Shown: positions 1 to 8,533 of the stretch, piece by piece
Numbering within the stretch: the first letter of the stretch is position 1
How the letters are laid out: every line of letters begins with the position of its first letter
Source: SURF-24 sp964537965
GTDB taxonomy: Bacteria > Bacteroidota > Ignavibacteria > Ignavibacteriales > SURF-24
Reading direction: 5' to 3'
Assembly (NCBI GenBank): GCA_964537965.1
Contig: CAZIDB010000007.1
Span: forward strand, 1 to 44,020
DNA: 44,020 nucleotides
Program-made: the position numbers and the translations under genes
The notes under the pieces: generated by a model
The model's input: the letters and a program-made list of their open reading frames with translations, nothing else
Database searches by the model: none
What the model was told of the DNA's origin: nothing

Positions 1-700
1 TGTAAGCAGCCCTAACTCCATCATAGCCAAAGATAATTCCGCCTGTTGGAAAATCAGGAGCAGTAACATGCTTCATTAATTTTTCAACCGGCATATCAGG
101 ATGTTTAATTAATGCCACTATTCCGTCTATAACTTCCGATATATTATGCGGAGGAATGTTTGTAGCCATACCAACAGCTATACCACTGGTGCCATTAATT
201 AAAAGGTTAGGCAGGTAAGATGGAAGTACCAGCGGTTCCTGCAGAGACTCATCAAAGTTTGCGGTAAAATCAACAGTATTTTTATCGAGGTCACGGAGCA
301 TTTCATCTGCAATTCTTTTAAGGCGCGCTTCTGTATAACGCATAGCGGCAGCGGAGTCACCATCTACCGAACCGAAGTTTCCCTGCCCATCTACAAGAGG
401 ATAACGAAGTGAAAAATCCTGCGCCATTCTAACCATGGTTTCGTAAACTGCGCTGTCTCCATGCGGGTGATACTTACCGAGAACTTCTCCGACTATTCTT
501 GCGGATTTTTTATACGGTCTGTTATAAACCAAACCAAGTTCGGACATTCCATATAAAACTCTGCGGTGAACCGGTTTCAAGCCATCTCTTACATCGGGTA
601 TAGCGCGAGCTACAATTACAGACATTGCATAATCGATGTAAGAGGATTTCATTTCCTCTTCAAGTGAAACGGGTACTATCTTTTCAAAAATTGTTGCCAT
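1..700 (-). CDS. gyrA: DNA gyrase subunit A, N-terminal part (cut by window edge)
   Basis: This encodes the DNA-cleaving subunit of DNA gyrase, the type IIA topoisomerase that introduces negative supercoils using ATP hydrolysed by GyrB. About 233 codons are present; the 3' end lies outside the window. The protein begins MATIFEKIVPVSLEEEM and continues SSYIDYAMSVIVARAIPDVRDG, the standard GyrA/ParC N-terminus. The catalytic tyrosine is seen in SAAAMRYTEA (codon 335-337), residue 122, the same number as in E. coli GyrA. It follows gyrB on the same strand after a gap of 64 bases. Position next to gyrB and the dnaA cluster favours GyrA over ParC. Confidence is high. Confidence 0.97.
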   Translation of the reverse strand, partial: MATIFEKIVPVSLEEEMKSSYIDYAMSVIVARAIPDVRDGLKPVHRRVLYGMSELGLVYNRPYKKSARIVGEVLGKYHPHGDSAVYETMVRMAQDFSLRYPLVDGQGNFGSVDGDSAAAMRYTEARLKRIADEMLRDLDKNTVDFTANFDESLQEPLVLPSYLPNLLINGTSGIAVGMATNIPPHNISEVIDGIVALIKHPDMPVEKLMKHVTAPDFPTGGIIFGYDGVRAAY

Positions 701-764
701 AAAGCTTTTCTTATTCCTTAGTAAATATTAAACACGCAATCTGCGTGACTAAATCTTCTGAATA

Positions 765-2729
765 TTACACATCCAGGTTTCTAACGTACTTTGCATTTTT
801 TTCTATAAACTCTCTGCGCGGTTCTACAAGGTCGCCCATAAGAGTTTCAAAAATTTTATCTGCCGCAGCGGCGCTTTCTAAATTTACCTGAAGCACTGTA
901 CGTGTTTCCGGATTCATTGTTGTACTCCATAGCTGTTCGGGATTCATTTCTCCCAAGCCTTTATATCGTGATACAACTACTCCTTTTGGTACACCCTGTT
1001 CATCCAACTCGTCGGTTACTTCGGTATTACCGTTACCCTTAAAACGTTTAAGTATATTATCTCTTTCTTCATCATCAAAAGCATACTGCTCTTCTTTTCC
1101 TTTTTTAATTTTATATAAAGGGGGCTGAGCAATGTAAATTCTTCCGTTTGTAATCAATTCATTCATATGCCTGTAAAAGAAAGTAAGAAGCAATGTTCTT
1201 ATGTGGCTTCCGTCCACGTCAGCATCTGTCATAATAATTACTTTACCATACCTTGCTTTAGAAACATCCAGCTCAGTGCCTATGCCTGCACCAATAGCAG
1301 CGATCATCGCTTTGATTTCATTATTCTCAAGAATTTTGTTGAGCTTTGCTTTTTCTACATTCAGAATTTTTCCTCTTAGCGGAAGTATCGCCTGGAATCT
1401 TCTGTCCCGTCCCTGCTTTGCACTTCCGCCTGCAGAATCACCTTCAACAATATAAATTTCACAATGCTCCGGATCGTTAATGGAGCAATCCGCAAGTTTA
1501 CCTGGAAGGTGCATGCTATCGAGAGCATTTTTTCTTCTTACAAGTTCTTTTGCTTTGCGCGCAGCTTCTCTTGCTTCCGCCGCTCTTAAACATTTTTCAA
1601 TTATTTTTTTACCAACAGCAGGGTTGACTTCAAGATACTCGGCAAGTTTTTCACCAACAAGCGTTTCAACTATTGATTTAACTTCACTGTTGCCAAGTTT
1701 TGTTTTTGTCTGTCCTTCAAACTGCGGTTCCGCAACTTTAACGGAAATTACTCCTGTTAAACCCTCTCTGAAGTCATCTCCAGAAAGCGTAATCTTTCCT
1801 TCCTTAATCAGATTATTTTTATAAGCATAGTTATTAAGAGTTCTTGTAAGAGCTGTTTTAAAACCAACAAGATGAGTTCCGCCTTCTGTTGTATTAATAT
1901 TGTTTACGTAGGTAAAGAGGTTCTCCGAGTAGCCATCATTATACTGAAATGAAATTTCCACTGGTGTGTTTTCTTTTTCGCCTTCAATAAAAACCGGTTT
2001 ATGCAGCGGTGTTCTTGATTCATCAAGGTACTTTACAAAGTCTACCAATCCGCCTTTATAATGATAACTCTCATCCTCGCCGCCGTTTCTTTCATCTTTC
2101 AACCTGATAGTAATATTCTTGTTCAGATATGCAAGTTCACGCATTCTTTCAGCAAGCGTATCAAATTTGAATTTTACGTTCTTAAAAATTTTATTATCCG
2201 GAAGGAACGTAACTATTGTTCCGCCTTCATTATTTTTTGCTTTACCAACTTCTTTAACAGAATATTTTGGAATGCCGCGTTCATATTCCTGTTTATAAAT
2301 TTTCCCGTCTCTTTTTACTTCCACCTGGAGCCATTCAGACAGAGCATTTACAACAGAAACACCAACGCCGTGTAAGCCGCCTGAAACTTTATAAGAATTC
2401 TTATCAAACTTTCCGCCTGCGTGAAGTACGGTCATTACAACTTCAAGTGCGGATCTTTTTTCTTCCGGATGCAAGTCAACCGGAATACCCCTTCCGTTAT
2501 CTTCAACGCTGATGCTTTCGTCTTTTCTGATGATAACAGTAATTTTATCTGCATAACCGCCAAGAGCCTCGTCAATACTATTATCAACAACTTCATTAAC
2601 AAGGTGATGAAAACCTCTTGATCCAACATCACCAATGTACATTGCCGGTCTTTTACGAACTGCTTCCAATCCTTTTAGAACATTTATGCTTTTAGCAGTA
2701 TAGTCATTGTTGTTCTTAACCTGTGTCAA
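765..2729 (-). CDS. gyrB: DNA gyrase subunit B
   Basis: This is the ATPase subunit of DNA gyrase and partners the gyrA product directly downstream. From the N-terminus it shows the start of the GHKL ATPase domain (GLEAVRKRPAMYIGD, then NEVVDNSIDEA), the ATP-lid glycines (GGLHGVGVSVVNALS), the TOPRIM domain (EGDSAGGSAKQGRDR and the metal-binding DADVDG), and the C-terminal RYKGLGEMNP motif. The length of about 654 residues is normal for the short GyrB form. No ATG start exists. I chose TTG at 2727-2729 because AAGG lies seven bases upstream and the N-terminus then matches usual GyrB. A TTG at 2760-2762 would add 11 residues and overlap dciA by 8 bases, but has no ribosome-binding site. Confidence 0.96.
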   Translation of the reverse strand: MTQVKNNNDYTAKSINVLKGLEAVRKRPAMYIGDVGSRGFHHLVNEVVDNSIDEALGGYADKITVIIRKDESISVEDNGRGIPVDLHPEEKRSALEVVMTVLHAGGKFDKNSYKVSGGLHGVGVSVVNALSEWLQVEVKRDGKIYKQEYERGIPKYSVKEVGKAKNNEGGTIVTFLPDNKIFKNVKFKFDTLAERMRELAYLNKNITIRLKDERNGGEDESYHYKGGLVDFVKYLDESRTPLHKPVFIEGEKENTPVEISFQYNDGYSENLFTYVNNINTTEGGTHLVGFKTALTRTLNNYAYKNNLIKEGKITLSGDDFREGLTGVISVKVAEPQFEGQTKTKLGNSEVKSIVETLVGEKLAEYLEVNPAVGKKIIEKCLRAAEAREAARKAKELVRRKNALDSMHLPGKLADCSINDPEHCEIYIVEGDSAGGSAKQGRDRRFQAILPLRGKILNVEKAKLNKILENNEIKAMIAAIGAGIGTELDVSKARYGKVIIMTDADVDGSHIRTLLLTFFYRHMNELITNGRIYIAQPPLYKIKKGKEEQYAFDDEERDNILKRFKGNGNTEVTDELDEQGVPKGVVVSRYKGLGEMNPEQLWSTTMNPETRTVLQVNLESAAAADKIFETLMGDLVEPRREFIEKNAKYVRNLDV

Positions 2730-2754
2730 TTGTTCACCTTCATTCTTTATCTTA

Positions 2755-3039
2755 TTAAGCAATAAATTTTATTGATTTCACTACGTTATCCCCGCAGTGA
2801 TTATTAATTCTTTCAATTATTAATTTTTGCCTGAACTTTAATTCACTTCGCCACACCGAATTTTCAACGCGGAGAAACAAAACCTGTTTTTCCAATTTTA
2901 CGGCATCGACAAATTTTTTTATATCCGGGAATATTTTAGGAAACATCAGAACTACATCTGCCTGCTTTATAAAATTTCTTACATTAGTTAAAGCAGTATC
3001 GGTATTAAAAATTTCCTCAATACTTCTGAAATCAGGCAT
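2755..3039 (-). CDS. dciA: DUF721 (DciA-like) replication protein
   Basis: This small 94-residue DUF721 protein belongs to the DciA family, which is known in other bacteria to help load or operate the replicative helicase DnaB. The family call rests on the C-terminal half (VLFLRVENSVWRSELKFRQ, then IIERINNH), which fits the DUF721 pattern of a strand followed by a W-x-x-E/Q-L helix, and on location. The gene lies between recF and gyrB, a classic place for DUF721 genes. Its start overlaps the recF stop by 8 bases, so translation is probably coupled. The N-terminal half is short and poorly conserved. Biochemical function here is inferred from the family only. Confidence 0.8.
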   Translation of the reverse strand: MPDFRSIEEIFNTDTALTNVRNFIKQADVVLMFPKIFPDIKKFVDAVKLEKQVLFLRVENSVWRSELKFRQKLIIERINNHCGDNVVKSIKFIA

Positions 3040-4144
3040 AAGATGCCTTACCTTTATTTATTTTAATTGTAATATCGCTTTCCGATTTTTTCAAATAAGA
3101 AAGATTCGTAAAGTCTGTTATTGTTATAAATGTCTGTCCAAGATTTTCAAGGTGCTCACTTATTTTACCGGCCCTGTAAGCATCCAGCTCGCCGAACACA
3201 TCATCCATAAGAAATACAGGATCGTTTCCAAGTTTTTCTTTAAGGTAGAAGTACTCAGCAAATCTTAACATAACCTGAAAAGTTTTATGCTGTCCCTGCG
3301 AGCCATATTTTTTCAGGTCTATATTATTCAACTTAAATTTGTATTCGTCCCTGTGAGGACCAAAAAGATTTGTTCCTCTTCTAATCTCTTCTTCAGCAGA
3401 TATATTTATTATTTGCCTGAATGATCCTTCAATGTCGTCCGTTTCATTTTTCTTACCAAGATATTCATATTCAATAGACGGCTCTTCATATTCTTTCATT
3501 ATATCGTTGTACGATTGATTCAGGTATTCCTGAAACTCTGATAAAAACTTTATTCTGCTCTTAATAATTTCCGTTCCTGTAATAACCAGTTTTTCCGTCC
3601 ACGCATCAAGCTGACCAAGCAATCCCCTGTTACCTGTCTCTTTTATTTGATTTAACAAAGAGGATCTTTGCCTTGCCGTTTTATTATAATCAAGCAATGT
3701 TTGCAGGTACGTCTGGCTTGCCTGAGAAATTACCGAATCGAAAAATTTTCTTCTGTCTCCCGGTGTTCCCTGTGTTATGTTATGATCTGACGGAGTTAGA
3801 ATAACGATTGGGAATTTCCCGATAATTTCCGAGGTTCTGTTCACCTGTTTATTATTAACAAAATAGCTTTTTCTTCCTTCCTCCCTGCTAAAAACAACTT
3901 TAACTTTATTTTCAGTAACACCTTTAAATATTCCGCTTATCTGAAAAAATGAATTTTCGAAATTCAAAGTCTCCAGATCGTACAAGCTAAAGTTTTTTGA
4001 AGTGCACAGATAGTAAATAGCTTCAAGTATCGTTGTTTTTCCCTCTCCATTTCCGCCCATTATAAAATTTTTTTTATCGGAGAAATGAAGATTCGTATCC
4101 AAATGCAGTCTGAAATTTTTTAGTTCTATATCTTGCAATATCAT
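3032..4144 (-). CDS. recF: DNA replication and repair protein RecF
   Basis: This SMC-like ATPase helps load RecA at gaps behind stalled replication forks, with RecO and RecR. The 370-residue protein has the RecF layout: Walker A GGNGEGKTT near residue 30, a helical arm in the middle, GSQGQHKTFQVMLRFAE matching the ABC signature region, and Walker B VFLMDDVFGELD near residue 315. The length is typical. It starts one base after the dnaN stop and its end overlaps dciA, so dnaN-recF-dciA-gyrB-gyrA is probably one transcription unit. Confidence 0.96.
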   Translation of the reverse strand: MILQDIELKNFRLHLDTNLHFSDKKNFIMGGNGEGKTTILEAIYYLCTSKNFSLYDLETLNFENSFFQISGIFKGVTENKVKVVFSREEGRKSYFVNNKQVNRTSEIIGKFPIVILTPSDHNITQGTPGDRRKFFDSVISQASQTYLQTLLDYNKTARQRSSLLNQIKETGNRGLLGQLDAWTEKLVITGTEIIKSRIKFLSEFQEYLNQSYNDIMKEYEEPSIEYEYLGKKNETDDIEGSFRQIINISAEEEIRRGTNLFGPHRDEYKFKLNNIDLKKYGSQGQHKTFQVMLRFAEYFYLKEKLGNDPVFLMDDVFGELDAYRAGKISEHLENLGQTFITITDFTNLSYLKKSESDITIKINKGKASYA

Positions 4145-4145
4145 T

Positions 4146-5279
4146 TTAATTATTCAAACGCACAGGCATAAGCAGCATCATAAGTTCTTCATCTTTAACA
4201 ATATTAACCGGTTCTATAATAACAGCTTTAGTTGGCGAATGCAGTTTAAATATTATTTCGTCTTCACCCTGTAAATGATTGAGCATATCGTTTACATAAG
4301 CCGAATTAAACCCTATTTCCATCTCCTCGCCGTTGTATGAACATTTAACGTTTTCCTTTGCAAATGCTCCCTGGTCCAGGTCCTCGGCAGAAATTTCCAC
4401 ATTATCTTTTGAAATTGTAAACTTAACTTTTCTTGATGTAGTTGGAGAGAACAATAACATTCTTTTAATTGCTGAGTGTACTTCATCAACATTAATTTTT
4501 AACCTACTCTCATTTTCAAAAGGAATAACACTGTTGTAATCAGGATATTTCTGGCCAATCAATCGGGTAATAAATTCAATATCACCCACTTTAAATGAGA
4601 TATGGGTTTTACTTAGTAAAATTTTAACATCTTTATCTTCAAGAATTTTTTGCAAAACAGAAATTGCTCTTTCAGGAATAATATATTGTTCCTGTGATTC
4701 TATTTTAACATTCTTCTTAAGCAAGTTAACTAATCTGTGTCCGTCTGTTGCAACAAAGCGAACGCCTTCTTCCTGGAAATCAAGAAGAGTACCCATCATT
4801 GCAGGACGCATATCTTCTTTGCTCATTGCAAATGCGGTCTGGTCGATTGCTTTTTTTAATTCAATTCCATTGATATTTATTTCACCTATTGCCTCTGACT
4901 GAGAGCCTGTTTCAGGAAATGAAGGAACATCCGGAAATTCTTCAGGCAATAAATAGCTAATGGTATAAATACCGTTTTCAGTTTTTAAATTAATTTTTCC
5001 CTGGTTGTTAATTTCAAAATAAATTGTTGTTTCCTGTAATGATCTTACTATATCATATAACAAGCGGGCAGGAATAACAACTTTCAAATTTTCTTCCGCA
5101 AAAACATTAATAGATGACTTCAGAACTATTTCCAAATCAGTAGCATAAATCATCAGCAAGCCATCCTTCAAATCAAAAAGGAAATTCTCCAATATAGGCA
5201 TTGGTGTACGGGAAGGAATAGCTGGAATTATCTTTGTGAGTAGCTTTTCTAAAGCTTTACTGTTAACCTTAAATTCCAT
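4146..5279 (-). CDS. dnaN: DNA polymerase III beta sliding clamp
   Basis: This is the ring-shaped processivity clamp that holds DNA polymerase III on DNA. The 377-residue protein has the three-domain clamp length and typical signatures: MEFKVNSKALEKLLTKIIPA at the N-terminus, PILENFLFDL, ATDGHRLV in the middle domain, and a C-terminus ending in LLMPVRLNN, close to the canonical clamp end. I set the start at ATG 5277-5279 because GGAG lies ten bases upstream. An in-frame extension to 5351 would add 24 residues unlike the family. It is separated from dnaA by an AT-rich gap of 296 bases with DnaA boxes. Confidence 0.97.
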   Translation of the reverse strand: MEFKVNSKALEKLLTKIIPAIPSRTPMPILENFLFDLKDGLLMIYATDLEIVLKSSINVFAEENLKVVIPARLLYDIVRSLQETTIYFEINNQGKINLKTENGIYTISYLLPEEFPDVPSFPETGSQSEAIGEININGIELKKAIDQTAFAMSKEDMRPAMMGTLLDFQEEGVRFVATDGHRLVNLLKKNVKIESQEQYIIPERAISVLQKILEDKDVKILLSKTHISFKVGDIEFITRLIGQKYPDYNSVIPFENESRLKINVDEVHSAIKRMLLFSPTTSRKVKFTISKDNVEISAEDLDQGAFAKENVKCSYNGEEMEIGFNSAYVNDMLNHLQGEDEIIFKLHSPTKAVIIEPVNIVKDEELMMLLMPVRLNN

Positions 5280-5413
5280 TATAATATCTCCAAATTGACT
5301 TTCAAAAATACCTAATTTGGTAACGATATTCAATTTATTAACACCACACAACGCTTATTATTTTATTAATAAGTTATATATATAATTTAATAATAATACT
5401 AACGATGTGAATA

Positions 5414-5422
5414 TGTGGATAA
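5414..5422 (-). promoter_or_regulatory. DnaA box (TGTGGATAA)
   Basis: This is an exact match to the reverse complement of the consensus DnaA box TTATCCACA, in the gap between dnaA and dnaN and next to the AT-rich tract at 5355-5400. Confidence 0.75.
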
Positions 5423-5515
5423 CAACAGGAAGCCGATAAATAAGTGTTAAAATGAATGATTCAGTAAGCAAAGGATGTTAATAAATTGAAAGAAAAAGAT
5501 CAGTTATTAAGATAA

Positions 5516-5524
5516 TGTTGATAA
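5516..5524 (-). promoter_or_regulatory. Weak DnaA box (TGTTGATAA)
   Basis: It differs by one base from the consensus TTATCCACA read on the minus strand, and lies between the two perfect boxes of the same gap. Confidence 0.5.
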
Positions 5525-5564
5525 GTAAAAATAAAACACAACTTGCACACATATGTTTTACAAG

Positions 5565-5573
5565 TTATCCACA
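5565..5573 (+). promoter_or_regulatory. DnaA box (TTATCCACA)
   Basis: This exact consensus DnaA box ends two bases from the dnaA stop codon (5576-5578). Confidence 0.75.
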
Positions 5574-5575
5574 AG

Positions 5576-6976
5576 CTAACCAACACTCATCTCAATTTTA
5601 TTTTTAATAGAGGATACTGTTTCTCTTAGCGAAGAATCTGTTTCAATCATTTCCCTGATGCTGTTAAATGCATGAATTACAGTTGAATGGTCTCTTCCGC
5701 CAAAGTGCAATCCAATAGTTTTTAATGATGACTTGGTTAGTGATTTTGAAAGATACATAGCAATCTGTCTTGCAAGAGCAATTTCTTTTTTTCTGTTTTT
5801 GTCCCGGATTTTATTCTCATCAATATTGAAGAACTCACAGACTGTTTTTGTTATATATTCAATGGATATAACCACCTTTCTATCTGTCGCTATTTCTTTC
5901 ACAGTTTTTTTAGCGAGTTCAAGGTTAATTTCTTTTGAGTTTAGAGATGAATTGGCTAAAAGTTTTATAAGGCAGCCTTCCAGTTCCCTTATGTTTGAAG
6001 TAATGTTTGTAGAAATGTATTCAACTATTTCCGGTGGTAGTGATATACCATAGTTTTCACTTTTCTTTTTTAGAATAGCAATTCTGGTTTCATAATCTGG
6101 TGGCTGTATATCAGCTGTTAATCCCCACTGAAACCGCGATATCAATCTTTCGTTCAGGCCTTTAAGATCTTTTGGTGGTTTATCGCTTGTAAGTATTATT
6201 TGTTTACCTGCCTGATGGAGTGTATTAAACACCTGAAAGAATAAATCCTGTGTTTTTTCTTTTCCAATTAAGAATTGAATATCGTCTATAATTAAAACAT
6301 CCATACTTTTATAGAAATTAGAAAAATCATTTACTGTATTTGATTGAATAGCTTCAATGTACTCAACAGTAAAAGTATCCGCAGATAAATAAATGATTTT
6401 TTTATTCTGTAAAGTCTTGTTGATTCTGTTTCCAATGGCTTGAACTAAATGAGTCTTTCCAAGCCCAACACCACCATAAATAAAGAAAGGATTAAAGGAT
6501 GTTTCTCCAGGATTATCTGCAATAGCAACGGCAGCTGCACGCGCTAACTGGTTTCCTTCTCCCTTTATGAAATTTTCGAAAGTATATCTTTGGTTTAAAT
6601 ATGATTCGAATAACACATCATTTTTTTGAGCCGGTTTAATTTCGGAACCGGTAACTAATTGTGAAGAAGCGGAAGGATCAAAAGTAGAATTATCTTCTGT
6701 AACTATATAATTAAGCTTTGCATCGTAACCGAGAACCTGTTTAATAGTTTTATTAATTAGTGTATTGTAATGTTCATCAATCCATTCAATAAAAAAAGTA
6801 TTTGGTACCTCTAAACGAAAAGTAGAATTCTCTAAGGTAATTGGTTTAATGGGAAGAAACCATGTGTTGTAAGTTATAAAAGGAACGTTATCTTTAATTA
6901 TTTTAAGGCATTCTTTCCAGGCAAGCTTGGGATCAGAAAGAACCGAAAAATTTTCTACAATAATCTGGTTTTCCAT
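5576..6976 (-). CDS. dnaA: Chromosomal replication initiator DnaA
   Basis: DnaA is the AAA+ protein that binds DnaA boxes and melts the origin. The 466-residue protein shows all four domains: an N-terminal interaction domain (WKECLKIIKDNVPFITYNTW), a variable linker around residues 95-130, the AAA+ core with Walker A GGVGLGKTH near residue 170 and Walker B LIIDDIQFL, and the C-terminal DNA-binding domain with signature GGRDHSTVIHA. The start is ATG 6974-6976; a TTG four codons upstream is possible. A DnaA box with one mismatch (TTATCAACA, 6979-6987) lies directly upstream of the start, where bound DnaA could repress its own gene. No clear Shine-Dalgarno sequence is seen. Confidence 0.98.
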   Translation of the reverse strand: MENQIIVENFSVLSDPKLAWKECLKIIKDNVPFITYNTWFLPIKPITLENSTFRLEVPNTFFIEWIDEHYNTLINKTIKQVLGYDAKLNYIVTEDNSTFDPSASSQLVTGSEIKPAQKNDVLFESYLNQRYTFENFIKGEGNQLARAAAVAIADNPGETSFNPFFIYGGVGLGKTHLVQAIGNRINKTLQNKKIIYLSADTFTVEYIEAIQSNTVNDFSNFYKSMDVLIIDDIQFLIGKEKTQDLFFQVFNTLHQAGKQIILTSDKPPKDLKGLNERLISRFQWGLTADIQPPDYETRIAILKKKSENYGISLPPEIVEYISTNITSNIRELEGCLIKLLANSSLNSKEINLELAKKTVKEIATDRKVVISIEYITKTVCEFFNIDENKIRDKNRKKEIALARQIAMYLSKSLTKSSLKTIGLHFGGRDHSTVIHAFNSIREMIETDSSLRETVSSIKNKIEMSVG

Positions 6977-6978
6977 AG

Positions 6979-6987
6979 TTATCAACA
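6979..6987 (+). promoter_or_regulatory. Weak DnaA box at dnaA start (TTATCAACA)
   Basis: It differs by one base from the DnaA box consensus and lies two bases upstream of the dnaA ATG, a position suited to autorepression. Confidence 0.5.
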
Positions 6988-7205
6988 ATTAAATTTTATA
7001 AAAGTTACAAACAGAATTTTTATTCCCAAAAAAGTTTCGCCCATTCTTTTTTAATCAACAAATTATTAACAATTAAAACGGCGGCATAATTCTTTATTTT
7101 TTAACCAGTTAAGCGGGCTCACTTTTTATTGTTAACCAACCGTGGTTATAAAAAGAGCAGATTCAACGAAGTATGAGGTTTGTGAAACCGTTCCACATTA
7201 TTAAC

Positions 7206-7214
7206 TTATCCACA
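7206..7214 (+). promoter_or_regulatory. DnaA box (TTATCCACA)
   Basis: This exact consensus DnaA box lies in the divergent gap upstream of dnaA. Confidence 0.75.
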
Positions 7215-7362
7215 AAATATAAACAACGTTTTGGCTGCATAACCTAGTGAAAAAATAGAAACATTTTGCTATGAGAGCAAATTAAATTTTCTTCAGCACT
7301 TGTTTTTTCAAAACTAATTTATGAATTATATTTGTTTTAACAAGAAACTTTTTTGGAGTCTA

Positions 7363-8295
7363 ATGAAAATTGTTATAACTGGCGGTGCTGGTTTTATAGG
7401 ATCGCATTTAGCTGAATACTGGTTAGAGCGTGAAGCGAACGTTACAATAATTGATAATTTGAGGACAGGGTACCTGGCAAACATTCCTAAACATGAAAAT
7501 GTTGAATTTATTAATGATAGCATCACAAATAAAAATCTTGTCTTTGATGTTCTTAAAAAAGCTGATTATGTTTTTAATTTTGCAGCCTTGGTATCTGTTC
7601 CGGAATCTGTTGATAATCCAATTGAATGTAATGAAATAAATGTTCTTGGGTTGATTAACTTGCTGGAAGCATCAAAAAAATATAATATTAGAAAGATTGT
7701 CCATAGCAGCTCGGCAGCTGTTTACGGAGATAATCCCGAATTGCCAAAAAAAACATCTATGAAACCGGAACCTAAAACTCCTTATGGCATAACTAAATTG
7801 GATGGTGAATATTATTGTCAATTTTATCACCAGTCCTTTGGAGTTAATTCTGTTTCATTGAGATACTTCAATGTCTTCGGTCCAAGACAAGACCCAAAAA
7901 GTCAATATGCCGCGGCACTTCCAATCTTTATTAGTAAAGCAATTAAAAATGAAGATATAACAATTTATGGAGATGGTAACCAGACAAGGGATTTTATCTA
8001 TGTGAAAGATGTAGTTATGGCAAATGTACAAGCTGCCGGGAACGAAAAAGTTTTTGATGTATATAATGTTGCAAACGGGAGCTCTATTTCAATTTTAGAT
8101 TTAGCCAGATTAATAATTAAAGAAACAAATAGTAAAAGCGAAATTATTTTTAAACAGGAAAGAGCGGGGGATATAAAACATAGCTTAGCAGATATTGAAT
8201 TAACCAGAAAAGAGCTGAATTTTTCGCCAAAAGTTGCTTTGTTGGATGGAATTAGAAAAACTATAGATTTTTTTGGAAGAGTGTTAGGCAAATAA
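7363..8295 (+). CDS. NAD-dependent sugar-nucleotide epimerase (UDP-hexose 4-epimerase type)
   Basis: This 310-residue short-chain dehydrogenase of the extended family probably inverts C4 of a UDP-sugar for cell-surface polysaccharide. Visible features are the NAD-binding GGAGFIGSHL at the N-terminus, the active-site region VHSSSAAVYGD, the catalytic pair in PYGITK (YxxxK), and the downstream LRYFNVFGPRQDP and GDGNQTRDFIYVKDV. The pattern resembles WbpP/TviC-type UDP-N-acetylglucosamine 4-epimerases as much as GalE, so the substrate is left open. I chose ATG 7363 because GGAG lies four bases upstream; the longer frame from 7321 adds 14 unlikely residues. A possible promoter is TATATTTG at 7327-7334, but its TTG partner is 24 bases away. 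It sits between dnaA and rpmH, normally adjacent. Confidence 0.88.
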   Translation: MKIVITGGAGFIGSHLAEYWLEREANVTIIDNLRTGYLANIPKHENVEFINDSITNKNLVFDVLKKADYVFNFAALVSVPESVDNPIECNEINVLGLINLLEASKKYNIRKIVHSSSAAVYGDNPELPKKTSMKPEPKTPYGITKLDGEYYCQFYHQSFGVNSVSLRYFNVFGPRQDPKSQYAAALPIFISKAIKNEDITIYGDGNQTRDFIYVKDVVMANVQAAGNEKVFDVYNVANGSSISILDLARLIIKETNSKSEIIFKQERAGDIKHSLADIELTRKELNFSPKVALLDGIRKTIDFFGRVLGK

Positions 8296-8381
8296 AAGCT
8301 GCCTTTGGGACAGCATTAAACCTTGTAATTTTATGATCTTATGCGTATTTTTTGAACCTTTAGAATTAAAAGGTATTAACA

Positions 8382-8528
8382 ATGAAAAGAACATTTCAGC
8401 CAAGCAGAAAAAAAAGAATAAATAAACATGGTTTTAGAGAACGCATGAGCACTAAAAACGGTAGAAAAGTTTTAGCCAGCCGCAGAGCTAAAGGAAGAAA
8501 AAAATTAACCGTTAGCGATGAGAAGTAG
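8382..8528 (+). CDS. rpmH: 50S ribosomal protein L34
   Basis: This 48-residue basic protein is ribosomal protein L34 of the large subunit. It begins MKRTFQPSRKKRINKHGFR and continues RMSTKNGRKVLASRRAKGRK, a near-canonical L34 sequence. It precedes rnpA by five bases, the arrangement found in most bacteria, and the two are probably co-transcribed. Confidence 0.97.
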   Translation: MKRTFQPSRKKRINKHGFRERMSTKNGRKVLASRRAKGRKKLTVSDEK

Positions 8529-8533
8529 GAATT

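Larger units (their letters stand above)
5280..5575. other. dnaA-dnaN intergenic region, candidate oriC half with unwinding element
   Basis: This gene-free stretch of 296 bases holds two perfect DnaA boxes (5414-5422 on the minus strand, 5565-5573 on the plus strand) and one box with a single mismatch (TGTTGATAA at 5516-5524). Positions 5355-5400 are almost pure A/T, with runs of TATATATA and TTAATAATAATA, and are the best candidate for the DNA unwinding element. With the second box group upstream of dnaA this gives the split origin layout known from Bacillus and Helicobacter. Function is inferred; no replication data are available. Confidence 0.7.
6977..7362. other. Divergent intergenic region upstream of dnaA, second candidate oriC half
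   Basis: This gap of 386 bases separates leftward genes (dnaA onwards) from rightward genes, as expected where replication forks diverge. It contains a perfect DnaA box at 7206-7214 and a box with one mismatch at 6979-6987. AT-rich tracts lie around 7010-7140. The dnaA promoter must also be here, but I could not place it convincingly. No RNA gene was seen. Confidence 0.65.

Noticed and set aside
1167..1455. Plus-strand reading frames opposite gyrB, and similar frames opposite dnaA, pbpC and the macroglobulin gene
   Set aside because: They lie entirely opposite strong conserved genes, lack family motifs and ribosome-binding sites, and are chance frames.
8298..8314. Terminator after the epimerase gene
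   Set aside because: A GCTG/CAGC hairpin with a bulge is visible, but there is no T-tract after it.
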